Numbered from the stretch's first letter, positions 50,006 to 61,492 are shown. The stretch: 64,000 nucleotides of DNA from Nitrospira sp. (GCA_016873515.1 VGXB01000001.1:1-64000), one strand, 5' to 3'. The notes: generated by a model not told the origin, from the sequence alone. Numbers and translations are program-made.

Positions 50006-53000
50006 CGGTTTTCATTCGCATATATATGGCGTGAGTCTGTGTGGCGGGGGGCCATTTGAGTACCGCTAAGGAGTTCTCGACGTACTGTGGCGTCCGCATG
50101 CCATTGAGCACGCAGGTGACACCCGGTGTGCCGATAAGGGTCCAGAGGGATTTCCTCGAGAGCGTTTCGGCCCGGCGAGCTTCCGGCAGGAGTGGATCGA
50201 TTGCATGGGCGATTACGGCGGTGCGTACTCGGCTCCGTTCGGTAGCTTCCCGGCGCAGGCCCCGCAATAGGACGAGCAGTTCCGGGATGTATCGGTCTCG
50301 CCAAGCTTTCCAACGTTCCGACAAGGCTCCAGTCAACTTGTGCGGCAGGGCGTGAAGACTCTGATTAACTTGGGGTGCGATCATTTGGTGTTCGATATGT
50401 TCCCACTGTTCCAGCCCTTGGAGTTGCGGACGTAAGGTGAACAATTCCTGTGACCAATTGAAGAAGTCCTTCGGTGCTACGCCCTGCCCATCGTGTGGAA
50501 CCCCTGGCGCGATGGTTGTCTGATATTCTCGCTCCAGTGTGCCGACCGTGTCAAGCTGACGTGCTAGGTCGATGGGTGCGTCTTCCAACTGCCAATCCGC
50601 CAGGCGCAACATTCCACCGTGCGGTGCAGGCATTGCGTTCAACGGTCGATTCACCAGCACGGCAACACCGATTTGGCGCGCATAGTCCAGGACAGTCTGT
50701 TGATTGGAGGTGCCCGTATTGGCCGTCATGGCCGCTCCAGATTCGAACAGATTCATGGGCAGTTGGATGACGCGGAAGTGATGGGTGCCGGTGCCAGCTA
50801 AATGGGCCGCGGCTTGCGCTGCCTCGATCATGCGTGAGAGCGAGGTCGTTTCGGGAGCGTCAGCCGGTGCCGTGACGGTATTGGAAGAGACTCCATAATA
50901 TTGCAATCGGCCTGCTGCTACTTGCGACTCAAAATAGGCGAAGGCTTGTTCAAGCCGTTGGTAGAACCGTGTGCGCAGTTCTGCGAGGTTGCTCCCGCCT
51001 CGGGGTGCGGCTTCAGTAAGGAAATATTCCGGATTGTGCAAAAGGCACACGTCCAGCGTGGCTAGGCCCAGGCGGTCGAGTGATAGAGTCAATTGGTTGG
51101 CCAAGAATTCCGGGTGTATGCAATGCCAAATCCCCTCACCATATTTGACCATTTCAGGATACGGCGTGCCCGACTTCTCTCTGGCTTCTGCCTGCTTGAG
51201 ATTCTGCCCCTGCACATAGCCGATCTTCGAGACGACCACGACTTCTTCACGTCGTAGGTCTCCGGCTGCGACGAGCTCCGCTAGCACGGATTCCACGAGA
51301 CGTTCGCTGTCACCGTCCACATAGTTGGTCGAGGTATCGATGACATTGCAGGAGGTGCGTAAGGCCTTTAGTAGGGCTTGCCGGTGCGCGGTTTCTTGTG
51401 CGGTCACGCGATAGGTGCCGAATCCCAGGCGCGTCACAGTAAGTCCAGTCGTGCCCAGCGCCGTAAATCCTCCGGCGAGCGCAACATCGCCGGCCTGTCC
51501 GATCGTACGCGCCGCATAGGCAGCTGTTCCTTGAACCGTTGCCCGGCCTGGCAGCTGGGCGCCGTGCAACATCTTAGGTTCATGGCCAAGACGATCCGGA
51601 CCGGCCTTCTGTGCGCGAAGGGCGTCTGCGACGAAGCGGGGATGGGTGATCGGCTGCTGGCACGAAAAGTTTCGGCAGATATAGAGTGCAGGATCGCCGC
51701 CGACTGTCTGTTTGCCAGCTAAAAGAGGCAACGATGACGGAATGTTCGGATGGCCAGTTGCCACGAGTCGGTTTGGCAGATACTGTTCCGCAACGGCATG
51801 GCGAAGGGCGCGCAGTGCGGGGCCCTCGCCGATGAATGTCAATTCGACCGGTCCTTCAGTGAGAAAATCGGTAACAGCCAAACTCTTGGCAAAGGCTCGA
51901 GGGGAGCGGGCGATGTGACGCCCATAGGCCCGTACAGCGCCGATGGCGCTATCACGCCAGTTCTGCCGGTCGAAGTGAAACGAGAGCCTGGCCAGAGCCG
52001 ACGCGGCCACAGCATTGGCACTGGGAACTGCGCCATCTGTGCCTTCGCGGGATCGAAGGATCAGCGACTCGTGATGTTCGGCCGTGGTGAAGAAGCCCCC
52101 ATGCTCGCGATCGAGGAAATCCGTCATAAGAAAACCGGCAAGTTGCTCTGCCGCCCGGAGGTATTGTTCATCCGAGCCCGCTTCGTATATGTCCAATAGT
52201 CCTTCCGCCAAGTACGCATAGTCTTCAAGATAGGCATTGAGATGGGCGCGGCCGGCTCGCGACGTGCGCAGCAACCGGCCATCCCGCTGCCTATGAACTG
52301 TGAGTAAGAAATCCGCCGTCCGCTGGGCTTGATTCAGATAGCGGTCTTCTCCAAAGACTCGAGTTGCTTCCGCCATGGCCGAGAGCATCATCCCGTTCCA
52401 GGACGTGATCACCTTGTCGTCCAAGTCGGGCGGGATACGTTTCTGTCTGGCTCGATAGAGGATCGGTTTTGCGCGCGCGGCCGACTCTCGCAATTCATCG
52501 GCTGTGAGATTGAGCTGTCGCGCCACGTCCTCGATGGGCCTCAGGCGATTCGGGATGTTGGTGTGCTCCCAGTTGCCTCCCTCGGTAATATCATACAGTT
52601 CGCAGAATCGGCGGGCCTCCTCGTCGTTCTGTAATGCCGCTCGCACGTCAGCGGGTGTCCACACGAAGAATTTTCCTTCCACCCCTTCCGAGTCCGCGTC
52701 CGTGGCCGAGTAAAACCCGCCTTCCGGCCCCGTCATCTCCCGGATAACATACTCAAGCACGTCACTTGCAACGTGTCGGTAGAGCGGTGTCTTTGTGACC
52801 TGATAGGCTTCGACATAGATGCGGGCCAGCAGCGCGTTGTCATAGAGCATCTTTTCAAAATGAGGTACGAGCCAGCGCGTATCGGTGGAGTAGCGGGCAA
52901 AGCCTCCACCAATATGATCGTAGATCCCGCCGGCCGCCATCATGTCGAGTGTCTGTGTGACCATTGCGAGCGTCTGTGCATCGCCCGATCGCCGGTAGCA

Positions 53001-53672
53001 ACGAAGCAACAGCGACAATCCCGTCGCTGGTGGAAACTTGGGAGCCGTGCCGAATCCGCCGTGAATCTTGTCAAAATCGTCCTTGAATTGGGCCGCGGCT
53101 TCATCAAGGGTCGTATTGCTCACGGACATCGGAGCGGTAATGCGCCCTGCGCCCTGCAGCTGTGCCGTCAGGTCCTGCGCTTGCGCCAGGACGCCCGCCG
53201 GATTGTTCTTCCAGCCATCGGCAATCTTCTTCAATAACGAGCCGAATCCTGGCCGGCCCCATCGATCTTCTGGAGGGAAATAGGTGCCGGCGAAAAAAGG
53301 CTCTTGATCCGGAGTTAAGAATACGGTCATCGGCCAGCCGCCTTGGCCGTGATTCATGGCGACTGTAGCCTGCATGTAGATTTCATCCAAGTCCGGCCGT
53401 TCCTCCCGATCAACCTTGATACAGACAAAGTCGCGGTTCATGATCGCGGCGATCGCCTCTTGTTCGAACGACTCGCGTTCCATGACATGGCACCAGTGGC
53501 AGGAGGAGTAGCCGATCGAAAGCAAGATTGGACGATTCATCTCTTTGGCAGCGCGGAGGGCGTCGGGTCCCCATGGGTACCAGTCGACGGGGTTGTAGGC
53601 ATGCTGCAGCAGGTAGGGGCTGGTTTCCCGAATGAGGCGATTGGGCGAGTTGGTATGCGTCGACGATGACAT
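49995..53672 (-). CDS. Fusion: YyaL/DUF255 (thioredoxin-like + GH/epimerase-like) with C-terminal aldo/keto reductase
   Basis: [58 protein letters not shown]; then from ~51.45 kb [13 protein letters not shown]...[19 protein letters not shown]...[12 protein letters not shown]. Confidence 0.9.
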   Translation of the reverse strand: MSSSTHTNSPNRLIRETSPYLLQHAYNPVDWYPWGPDALRAAKEMNRPILLSIGYSSCHWCHVMERESFEQEAIAAIMNRDFVCIKVDREERPDLDEIYMQATVAMNHGQGGWPMTVFLTPDQEPFFAGTYFPPEDRWGRPGFGSLLKKIADGWKNNPAGVLAQAQDLTAQLQGAGRITAPMSVSNTTLDEAAAQFKDDFDKIHGGFGTAPKFPPATGLSLLLRCYRRSGDAQTLAMVTQTLDMMAAGGIYDHIGGGFARYSTDTRWLVPHFEKMLYDNALLARIYVEAYQVTKTPLYRHVASDVLEYVIREMTGPEGGFYSATDADSEGVEGKFFVWTPADVRAALQNDEEARRFCELYDITEGGNWEHTNIPNRLRPIEDVARQLNLTADELRESAARAKPILYRARQKRIPPDLDDKVITSWNGMMLSAMAEATRVFGEDRYLNQAQRTADFLLTVHRQRDGRLLRTSRAGRAHLNAYLEDYAYLAEGLLDIYEAGSDEQYLRAAEQLAGFLMTDFLDREHGGFFTTAEHHESLILRSREGTDGAVPSANAVAASALARLSFHFDRQNWRDSAIGAVRAYGRHIARSPRAFAKSLAVTDFLTEGPVELTFIGEGPALRALRHAVAEQYLPNRLVATGHPNIPSSLPLLAGKQTVGGDPALYICRNFSCQQPITHPRFVADALRAQKAGPDRLGHEPKMLHGAQLPGRATVQGTAAYAARTIGQAGDVALAGGFTALGTTGLTVTRLGFGTYRVTAQETAHRQALLKALRTSCNVIDTSTNYVDGDSERLVESVLAELVAAGDLRREEVVVVSKIGYVQGQNLKQAEAREKSGTPYPEMVKYGEGIWHCIHPEFLANQLTLSLDRLGLATLDVCLLHNPEYFLTEAAPRGGSNLAELRTRFYQRLEQAFAYFESQVAAGRLQYYGVSSNTVTAPADAPETTSLSRMIEAAQAAAHLAGTGTHHFRVIQLPMNLFESGAAMTANTGTSNQQTVLDYARQIGVAVLVNRPLNAMPAPHGGMLRLADWQLEDAPIDLARQLDTVGTLEREYQTTIAPGVPHDGQGVAPKDFFNWSQELFTLRPQLQGLEQWEHIEHQMIAPQVNQSLHALPHKLTGALSERWKAWRDRYIPELLVLLRGLRREATERSRVRTAVIAHAIDPLLPEARRAETLSRKSLWTLIGTPGVTCVLNGMRTPQYVENSLAVLKWPPATQTHAIYMRMKTVAL

Positions 53673-53753
53673 GGGGGGGCCACCCTAACATCGGGACCAC
53701 AGCAGGTCAATTCTTCCGGCTCGATATATGGTAGGCTTGGTCCAGGAGGCGTC

Positions 53754-55196
53754 ATGGCTGAGATCGGTCCCTATTCCAACTATCGCCTGACCGTCCGATT
53801 GGAGTTGGCGAACAATCCCGGCGTCTTCGCCCGTGTGGCAGCGCTGTTGGCGGCGGAGCACGCCAATCTGGGGGCCGTTGATATTGTGTCCGCAACGAAA
53901 ACTCGCATGGTCCGCGATGTGACGTTCGATGCGCAGAACGAAGTGCACGGTGAAAGAGTGCTCGAGCGATTAGCGGCCTTGCCCGATGTCACGGTGCTCT
54001 CGGCGTCCGATCGTATTTTCCTACTGCATCTCGGCGGCAAGATTCGTGTAGAGGGAAAGATTCCGATCAGCACCAGAAACGTCCTCTCAATGGTTTACAC
54101 TCCAGGCGTCGGCCGCGTGGCACAGGCGATTGCCAAGGAGACGTCCAAAGCCTATGCCTTTACGAGCAAAGGCAACAGTGTGGCGATCGTCACAGATGGG
54201 TCCGCGGTCTTGGGGCTCGGCAATCTCGGCCCTGAAGCGGCGCTGCCTGTGATGGAGGGCAAGGCGATGCTCTTCAGGGGGTTGGCGGGTATCGATGCCT
54301 GGCCACTATGTCTCAATACTCAAGATTCGGATGACATCGTACGGATCGTGGAGGGAATTGCGCCTGGTTTCGGCGGCATCAACTTGGAGGATATCGCGGC
54401 GCCCCGCTGCTTCGAGATCGAGCGCAGGCTGAAACAGTCCCTCACCATTCCTGTCATGCATGACGATCAACACGGAACGGCGGTTGTGATTCTCGCTGCC
54501 CTCACCAATGCGCTGCGAGTGGTAGGAAAGCGGCTGGAGGATGTCCGTATCGTCGTCAATGGACTTGGCGCCGCAGGGACTGCCTGCTCCAGGATGCTTT
54601 TGGCCGCCGGGCTATCGCACCTGGTGGGATGTGATAAGGAGGGGATCATCTTATCCGGCGACGTGGAGCAGTTACGCGCCTGTCGGACCGATTTGGCCGC
54701 CTGCCTTACCCGTGACCGGCCACAAGGGACATTACGGGACGCGCTGCGTGGCGCCGATGTGTTGATTGGTTTGTCGGTCGGCAATGTCTTGACTGCTGAC
54801 GATCTGGACGTCATGGCCCCCGATCGGATTGTCTTCGCCATGGCGAATCCGGATCCGGAGGTGCCGCGGGAACTGGCCCTGTCGCATTGCCGAATCTTGG
54901 CCACCGGACGGTCTGATTATCCCAATCAGATCAATAATGCACTCGCGTTTCCTGGTCTTTTCCGAGGAGCGCTCGACGTGCAAGCGCGTGAGATCAATGA
55001 AGCCATGAAACTGGCGGCCGCCCACGCTATCGCCCACACCATCCCGGACGGTGCGGTGAGCGAAGACTACATCGTTCCCAGCCTGTTCGATAAGACGGTT
55101 GTGCCCAAGGTCGCCCTCGCTGTGGCCGCCGCAGCTCGGGACACCGGCGTGGCGCGAAGACGAAGCCCATTGCGCGATCGCCCGGTCTCCGCGTGA
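53754..55196 (+). CDS. NAD-malic enzyme-like protein with N-terminal ACT domain
   Basis: ACT-like YRLTVRLELANNPGVFARVAALLAAEHANLGAVDIV; VYTPGVGRVAQAI, VTDGSAVLGLGNLGPEAALPVMEGKAMLF, HDDQHGTAVVILAAL. Confidence 0.93.
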   Translation: MAEIGPYSNYRLTVRLELANNPGVFARVAALLAAEHANLGAVDIVSATKTRMVRDVTFDAQNEVHGERVLERLAALPDVTVLSASDRIFLLHLGGKIRVEGKIPISTRNVLSMVYTPGVGRVAQAIAKETSKAYAFTSKGNSVAIVTDGSAVLGLGNLGPEAALPVMEGKAMLFRGLAGIDAWPLCLNTQDSDDIVRIVEGIAPGFGGINLEDIAAPRCFEIERRLKQSLTIPVMHDDQHGTAVVILAALTNALRVVGKRLEDVRIVVNGLGAAGTACSRMLLAAGLSHLVGCDKEGIILSGDVEQLRACRTDLAACLTRDRPQGTLRDALRGADVLIGLSVGNVLTADDLDVMAPDRIVFAMANPDPEVPRELALSHCRILATGRSDYPNQINNALAFPGLFRGALDVQAREINEAMKLAAAHAIAHTIPDGAVSEDYIVPSLFDKTVVPKVALAVAAAARDTGVARRRSPLRDRPVSA

Positions 55197-55302
55197 CACC
55201 AGACGCCGCTGATCGGACCCCCGAGCGACCTTTTGCTACAAGCCCTTCTGGGGGGAAATTACACTATGCTAGAATGCGTCTGTTTTAGAAAAAGGATGGG
55301 CG

Positions 55303-55935
55303 ATGCCGTTTACGACCAGCAAGTTCATAAAATTCCGGCAGGGCATGCAGAAACGCATTGGAGCGCTGCGTGCCCGTACAGAAGAGAGCTTGGATGTTGC
55401 GGTCGATAGTATGATGGAAGAGCGGGTCGATGGGTTTTTCCGGGTTGAGCAGGGGCTGGAGGAAATCATTCGATCATTGGTGGAAATTGAAGAAGAGCTG
55501 GAGGTAATTCGCGACCTCTCGGGGGCCATGCGTCTCGAATCCAGGTTGGAGTTCGTCGAGGATCGATGGGACGAATTTGACAGCGAAATCCGGGAGCGAC
55601 CTCGCCGGCGCCGCAGGAAAATCAATCTCGCCGATATGCTGAAAGCCGCGAGCGGTGGAGGCGGCGCACTCTCGGAGAATTCAAACGGCATCAATACTGC
55701 GCTAGATGCCTATGCCGTCATGGGCGTAGAGTTTGGCAGCTCCCTGGCCGATGTAACCGCTGCCTTTCGGATCAAGGCTAAACAGTTGCACCCTGACGCC
55801 AACAATGGTGACCGCAGTTCCGAGCCGGAGCTACGCCGCATGTTGGAGGCCTATCAGTTTCTCAAAGAGTATCTGAGCTTGAGCAACATCGAGCCGATGC
55901 GACCGCCGGATCGACCCTACAGCCCGGCGGAGTAA
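55303..55935 (+). CDS. Protein with C-terminal J (DnaJ-like) domain
   Basis: DAYAVMGVEFGSSLADVTAAFRIKAKQLHPDANNGDRSSEPELRRMLEAYQFLKEYL. Confidence 0.75.
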   Translation: MPFTTSKFIKFRQGMQKRIGALRARTEESLDVAVDSMMEERVDGFFRVEQGLEEIIRSLVEIEEELEVIRDLSGAMRLESRLEFVEDRWDEFDSEIRERPRRRRRKINLADMLKAASGGGGALSENSNGINTALDAYAVMGVEFGSSLADVTAAFRIKAKQLHPDANNGDRSSEPELRRMLEAYQFLKEYLSLSNIEPMRPPDRPYSPAE

Positions 55936-55942
55936 CCCTGCC

Positions 55943-57139
55943 GTGACGACACGATCATCCTACATTACCAGCCGGCATGCGCTCAATGAATTGTGCGCGG
56001 AACTCAAAGAGAGTCCGCGGCTGGCGCTCGATACCGAATTTGTCGGCGAAGAAAGTTTTGTGCCGAAGCTCGAGCTGATTCAGGTCGCGACGGATTCAAC
56101 GGCCGCTGTCATTGATTTTCCCGCCGTGTTGGAGGATGGCTCACTGGAGCGGTTGTGGGACATCGTGTGCAATCCGGCGGTGCAGAAAATCGTGCATGCT
56201 GGGCGGCAGGATCTCGATCTCTTTGCGGTTCATGCCGGTCAAATTCCCAAACCGTTTTTCGATACGCAGATTGCCGCCGCGATGGTTGGCTACGGGCCGC
56301 AAGTCGCCTATGCCAGCTTGGTTCACCGGGTGCATGGAAAACGGTTGGACAAGGCACATACCTTCACAAATTGGAGTGCTCGACCGTTGTCGCACGACCA
56401 GTTGTCGTATGCGCTCGAGGATGTAACTTTTCTCCTCGCGATCCATGACCATCTTCATGAGCGCCTCTCCGAATTTGGTCGACTCGAGTGGATCGATGAG
56501 GAGTTTGCCCGCTTGGAAGACGCTGTCGACGAAACACGCGGAGAGCCGCAGGAACGGTATCAGCGAGTGCGCGGGTGGGATCAGCTCAGACCAAAGTCGC
56601 TGGCTGTCCTTCGAGAGCTGGCTGCCTGGCGTGAAGGCGAAGCCAAACGCCGGAACATTCCGCGTGGCCGGGTGCTGCGGGATGAGGTGTTGCTTCAATT
56701 GGCACGCCATCCTCCGCACAACGTGCAGGAACTCCGTTCCGTCCGAGGCGTGCACGGATCAGAGGTCGATCGTAACGGGGAGGCGGTCTTGGCCGCCCTG
56801 CATCACGCGCTCGCACTCCCGCCGTCGGCGTGGCCGTCGCTTCCGAAAGAACGAAAGCCTGAGCCGGAGTTCACCGGTCTTGTCGAATTGTTGCAGGCAG
56901 TGCTGAAAGCGCGCGCCTTTGACCAGAAGATCGCTCCGACTTTGGTGGCCACGACAGCAGATCTGCAGTTGTTGGTCGAGGCCAAAGGAGGTGGTACAGC
57001 CCTGGATTTGCCACTTCTGAAAGGCTGGCGACGGGCCCTGGCGGGCCAGCTCCTGCTGGACGTTCTCGATGGGAAACTTGTCGTGTCGGTCGATGCCACG
57101 ACCGGGGCTATTGTCTGCGTGCTCCCCTCAGCCTCCTAA
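55943..57139 (+). CDS. rnd: Ribonuclease D
   Basis: LALDTEFVGEESFVPKLELIQVA, KIVHAGRQDLDLF, FDTQIAAAMVGYG, HRDC-type C-terminus. Confidence 0.93.
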   Translation: MTTRSSYITSRHALNELCAELKESPRLALDTEFVGEESFVPKLELIQVATDSTAAVIDFPAVLEDGSLERLWDIVCNPAVQKIVHAGRQDLDLFAVHAGQIPKPFFDTQIAAAMVGYGPQVAYASLVHRVHGKRLDKAHTFTNWSARPLSHDQLSYALEDVTFLLAIHDHLHERLSEFGRLEWIDEEFARLEDAVDETRGEPQERYQRVRGWDQLRPKSLAVLRELAAWREGEAKRRNIPRGRVLRDEVLLQLARHPPHNVQELRSVRGVHGSEVDRNGEAVLAALHHALALPPSAWPSLPKERKPEPEFTGLVELLQAVLKARAFDQKIAPTLVATTADLQLLVEAKGGGTALDLPLLKGWRRALAGQLLLDVLDGKLVVSVDATTGAIVCVLPSAS

Positions 57140-57277
57140 TCCTTTATGGTCGGGTCACTCCCGGGGCTATCCCAAAGGGGGCAGACGTGAGGAACATTCC
57201 TTGTCGTCCCCTGCCGACGTGCGTACTCCCTAGAAAGTGTGGGAGTTTTCCCTTGATGACTTATTGGGGGGGGCGTA

Positions 57278-58290
57278 ATGGTTGGTATGGTTCTCGCGTT
57301 TGCCAACCTGGCCCCCACGCTGGGATGGGTCGCGATTCTCTAGGGCGTCGCTCCGACAATCGCTGCGGGACGTATTGGTTCCTAGGGGATGTATTGTATT
57401 TGCCGCCGTCGGATCAGGCGTCGATCGCCCACTCGCTGCAACAGCCGCTCTTGCCGGCCTTGAACATCAGCTGGCCGGCGCTTCTTCAGCTGGTGCTTCT
57501 CGCATTCACGGGAGTCGTTCGTCTGATCCCCATTCGATTCGCTGTGACCAGGAATCCAGTCGATCGCGCCCTGTTCTGGTCAGTGCTCACCTCGTTCATC
57601 GCGGTTTAAGGATTTCACCAGGGCTGAATCCTAACCAATTTCTTTTCGGCAGCAGGACTTACGCTCTTTGTGGCACTGCTGTTGGCTGCTCATCAAGAAT
57701 CCTACCGGGATGAATTGACGGGCATTTCAGGGAAGTTAGCATATGATCAGATGGGTGCCGATTTTGGGAGTCACTCCGTCTTGGCCGTCGTCGGCATCGA
57801 CCAGCTCAAACAATATGGAAATCAGCACGGTAAAGCGATCAGCGAACAGAGGCTGCGGCTGATCGCCCTGAAGATCTTGGCCTCGGCCGGTGAAGGAAGG
57901 GTCCATCGGCTGGCCCGCGAAGAATTCACGATGCTGTATCCGAGGAAATCACCGGCGGCGACGTTGGTGAATCCGGAAGCGATGCGCACAGCGGTGGCAG
58001 ACATTGAACGCTATGTACGGGGACGCAAGCGGGTGTGGGAGCGGGGACTCACGGCCAGAACCACGGCTGCTGAAGTTGCCTGGCCGGCGGCTGTGCGCAT
58101 CGGCGTCGCAGAGTCAGGAGAAGCCTGGCTGTCCCGTACCGTAGTCACAAAGGCCGCGCGCCGGGCGCTGTATAAAGCAAAGAGGGAAGGAGGAACTCGT
58201 GTCAACCGTGGCGCTGTGTCCGCTGCGATCTCCGAGGCTGTGCCTGCTCCTGTGGGAGGGATCGTGACGTGCAGCGAGTTCAAGCCGTGA
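57278..58290 (+). pseudogene. Degenerate GGDEF-domain membrane protein
   Basis: DELTGISGKLAYDQMGADFG...LAVVGIDQLKQYGNQHGKAISEQRLRLIALKIL..RVHRLAREEFTMLYP; GGDEF replaced by LAREEF; N-terminal TM part broken by in-frame stops and frame changes. Confidence 0.65.
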
Positions 58291-58298
58291 TCGCGCGG

Positions 58299-58649
58299 TT
58301 AGAGCAATTGCTTGATTGATTCCGCCGGTCTCGCCAGCATTGCCTGGTCACCGTTTTCAACGAGCGGCCGTTGAATCAAATCCGGATGCGTGATCATCAA
58401 TTCAATGCATGCATCATCGGATAGGGGTTTTTGCGACAAGCCGAGTTTCTTATAGATGTCTTCCTTCGTCCGCAGCACGTCTTTGGGCGCCAATCCGGCT
58501 TTCTTCAAAAGGCGCTTAAGCTGCCCGTTTGTGAAGGGGCGTTCATAATAATTGATCGCGGTAAACGGCTTGCCGCTCTCCTTTAAGAATCGCACCGCCT
58601 CGCGGCAGGTGCTGCAGGTTGGTTTTTGATAGATGGTAATGTTGGCCAT
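58299..58649 (-). CDS. ArsC/Spx-family thioredoxin-fold protein
   Basis: ITIYQKPTCSTCREAVRFLKESGKPFTAINYYERPFTNGQLKRLL. Confidence 0.9.
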   Translation of the reverse strand: MANITIYQKPTCSTCREAVRFLKESGKPFTAINYYERPFTNGQLKRLLKKAGLAPKDVLRTKEDIYKKLGLSQKPLSDDACIELMITHPDLIQRPLVENGDQAMLARPAESIKQLL

Positions 58650-58746
58650 GATGGTTCCTTTCATGCAGCAGGCTGCCTTGACGGAATTTCCTGCATCGTG
58701 ATAGATCGAAGCGAGTGTGTGCTGTGAATCGCATGAGGATTGAACA

Positions 58747-59115
58747 ATGCCATGGGCAGGAACCAGTTCATCCGGTGATTACGCCTGCGCCACCGCCTCC
58801 CAGTACACGTTGAAAGATCTTCGCACCAAACGCAAGGGGCAGCCGGTTTTCGTTCTTGGCCACTTGCTCCACCGTAAAGGGCACGAGGCTGCGTTCGAAG
58901 TGTTCAACGACCGGATCGCCCTCGTCAAGTTCGAGGACGGCGGGATCGCGGGGTACGATCCGATCGAGCTCCTGCTCCCCACTGAGATCGACGACAAGGG
59001 GGTGGCGTACTTTGAAATCCGTTCCTGCGGCGACTGCGAGATTCTGTTTCCCTTGACGCAGGAAGAAGCCAATGCCGAACAGGAGCCGGCACGTTGTCCG
59101 GAGTGTCGAAGTTAG
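58747..59115 (+). CDS. Hypothetical protein with C-terminal CxxC pair
   Basis: FEIRSCGDCEILFPLTQEEANAEQEPARCPECRS. Confidence 0.55.
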   Translation: MPWAGTSSSGDYACATASQYTLKDLRTKRKGQPVFVLGHLLHRKGHEAAFEVFNDRIALVKFEDGGIAGYDPIELLLPTEIDDKGVAYFEIRSCGDCEILFPLTQEEANAEQEPARCPECRS

Positions 59116-59585
59116 TCCGCAAACGGGGCAATCTCCAGGGCCTTTTTTAAAAGACAATCCCCAACATATCCTTGCAACACCATCGGGAGCATGGCGCCTT
59201 CAATCACGCGCACAGAGGAAACACGAAACCCATCCTGAACTTTCCACCCTTCCAGCTTCAGGGCATGACAAATCTCCAGGTTCTTCCAGATTAAATTGGA
59301 TAAGATGTGATCGGATGCCAGCAGTTCCAGATCCGATACGGTTCCCTCGAGCACGACCTTCGCCACGAGGCGTGTTCTATCTTTGGGCGGCGCGCTGATC
59401 ACAGCGAATGCCATGACCGCGTCGTCTGCGAGGGAGGGACGAGGCCCTGTCGCTGGCAGGATCGTCGCCCCAAGGCAGCCCATGGCGATGATTGCCCGTA
59501 TCAGGCACCACATAGGGCTGGAACCGGTTGCTGCACCACATCGGCTTCGTCGCATCACCGCAAGGCAGTATGCCAAGCGTCCCAA
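59112..59585 (-). CDS. Hypothetical secreted protein
   Basis: Signal-peptide-like IRAIIAMGCLGATILPATGPRPSLADD. Confidence 0.5.
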   Translation of the reverse strand: MGRLAYCLAVMRRSRCGAATGSSPMWCLIRAIIAMGCLGATILPATGPRPSLADDAVMAFAVISAPPKDRTRLVAKVVLEGTVSDLELLASDHILSNLIWKNLEICHALKLEGWKVQDGFRVSSVRVIEGAMLPMVLQGYVGDCLLKKALEIAPFAD

Positions 59586-59679
59586 CTCATTTCAAGGACG
59601 GTACAGCAATTTGATCGTGTTCGTGCTAGGGTAAACGCGACACGTTCGACCTGCCTTCAAGCGTCCGTGAGGTGTGACG

Positions 59680-60822
59680 ATGGCCCATGATTTCATGCCG
59701 GGATTGGCCGGTGTTCCCGCCGCGACGTCTTCGATCAGCGACGTCGATGGCCAGCGAGGGGTCTTGGAGTATCGTGGCATCAGGGTCGAGGAACTCTGCG
59801 CGCAGTCTTCCTATCTCGAAACAGCCTACCTGTTACTTTTCGGGCGGCTTCCGACATCGACAGAATTCCAGCGATGGACGACTGACGTCACCCGTCACCG
59901 GCGCATCAAATTTCGTATCGTCGATTTGCTCAAGTGCCTACCTGAGCAGGGCCATCCGATGGATGCCCTGCAGGCAGCGGTGGCGGCGTTGGGCATGTTT
60001 TATCCAGGTCGTGAAGTGGAAGTCGCCGAGAACAACTATTGGTCGGCCGTGCGTCTTGTCGCCAAATTGCCCACGATCGTTGCAGCCTGGGCACGCCTTC
60101 GCCATGGAGACGACTATCTCCCACCTCGCGACGACCTCGGATTCTCAGAAAATTTTCTCTACATGCTGACGGAGACGGTTCCGCAGCCGCTCTGGAGCGA
60201 GGTGTTCGACGACTGTATGATTCTGCACGCCGAACACACGATGAATGCCTCAACTTTCGCCGGGCTGGTCACCGCGTCGACATTGGCCGATCCCTATACG
60301 GTCGTGGCGTCCTCGATCGGGGCGCTGAAAGGACCGTTGCACGGAGGCGCGAACGAAGAAGTCGTGCAGATGCTAAACGAGATCGGTTCGCCGGACCGGG
60401 CCACGGTGTATGTGGAAGACAAGCTGCGCGCGAAACAGCGGCTGATGGGGTTTGGCCACCGCATATACAAAGTGAAAGACCCACGTGCGACGGTGCTGCA
60501 GGGGCTGTGTCGGCGCCTCTTCGCCGAGTGCGGCAGTGCGCCATTGTACACCACGGCCGTGCAGGTCGAACAGGTGGCGAGCGGTCTGCTCGGCGGGAAA
60601 GGAATTTATCCCAATGTCGATTTCTATTCGGGCATCATTTACGACAAGATGGGTATCGGTCCGGATCTTTTTACGCCGATCTTTGCCATGGCGCGGGTAG
60701 CCGGCTGGCTCGCGCATTGGCTGGAGCAGTTAAGAGAAAACAAGCTCTTCCGGCCCGATCAACTCTATTCCGGCGAACACAATCGGCCATATGTGCCGAT
60801 CGATCAGCGGGCAGTGGTGTAA
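59680..60822 (+). CDS. gltA: Citrate synthase
   Basis: LHGGANEEVVQMLNEIG, LMGFGHRIYKVKDPRATVLQGL, YPNVDFYSGIIYDKMGI. Confidence 0.95.
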   Translation: MAHDFMPGLAGVPAATSSISDVDGQRGVLEYRGIRVEELCAQSSYLETAYLLLFGRLPTSTEFQRWTTDVTRHRRIKFRIVDLLKCLPEQGHPMDALQAAVAALGMFYPGREVEVAENNYWSAVRLVAKLPTIVAAWARLRHGDDYLPPRDDLGFSENFLYMLTETVPQPLWSEVFDDCMILHAEHTMNASTFAGLVTASTLADPYTVVASSIGALKGPLHGGANEEVVQMLNEIGSPDRATVYVEDKLRAKQRLMGFGHRIYKVKDPRATVLQGLCRRLFAECGSAPLYTTAVQVEQVASGLLGGKGIYPNVDFYSGIIYDKMGIGPDLFTPIFAMARVAGWLAHWLEQLRENKLFRPDQLYSGEHNRPYVPIDQRAVV

Positions 60823-60940
60823 CGGCCACAGCCTCCCCCTTGACTCATCAAGCGATGGGTTTATCTCTCTTTCAACAGATACCGCGGCGCCAGGCGAGAG
60901 AAAACGGTTTGAAACCATATAAGCAAGAGGGAGGTTTGCC

Positions 60941-61390
60941 ATGACACTGGTACGCTGGGATCCATTTCGTGAGCTGGAAGATATGTCCGAGCGATTGAAT
61001 CGTGTGTTTGCCCGTCCTGCCTCGCGCACGTCGGGGGGGGAGGAACAACTTACGGTTGCCGACTGGGTTCCGACCGTCGATATCAGCGAAACCGACGGCG
61101 AATATCTCATCAAGGCAGAATTGCCGGAAGTGAAAAAGGACGATGTGAAGGTAACGGTGGAGGAGGGCGTCCTGACGCTTCAAGGAGCACGGCATCAAGA
61201 AAAACAAGAGAAGGGCAAGAAGTATCACCGAGTCGAACGGTCCTACGGGAGTTTCGTGAGAAGTTTCACCTTGCCGGAAACGGTGGATGACAGTGGGGTT
61301 AAGGCCGAATATAAAGACGGTGTGTTAAATCTGCATCTGCCGAAAACCGAGAAAGTGAAACCGAAAGCGATTGAAGTTGCAGTCGCGTAA
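60941..61390 (+). CDS. Hsp20/alpha-crystallin family small heat-shock protein
   Basis: WVPTVDISETDGEYLIKAELPEVKKDDVKVTVEEGVLTLQGARHQE...RVERSYGSFVRSFTLPETVD. Confidence 0.95.
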   Translation: MTLVRWDPFRELEDMSERLNRVFARPASRTSGGEEQLTVADWVPTVDISETDGEYLIKAELPEVKKDDVKVTVEEGVLTLQGARHQEKQEKGKKYHRVERSYGSFVRSFTLPETVDDSGVKAEYKDGVLNLHLPKTEKVKPKAIEVAVA

Positions 61391-61414
61391 GAGACGTCGA
61401 AGAGGTCTACTGAA

Positions 61415-61446
61415 AGAACGGCCTGCCGCCCCAGGCGGGCCGTTCT
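61415..61446 (+). terminator. Two-part hairpin downstream of hsp20
   Basis: AGAACGGC-ctg-CCGCC-cca-GGCGG-GCCGTTCT. Confidence 0.6.
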
Positions 61447-61492
61447 AGGGCTTCAGCTCCTCCCGCAGTACGCGATAGGCGACGGATTGGAT

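Noticed and set aside
60039-60944. 301-aa ORF overlapping citrate synthase on the same strand
   Set aside because: Arg-rich out-of-frame translation of gltA; no independent motif
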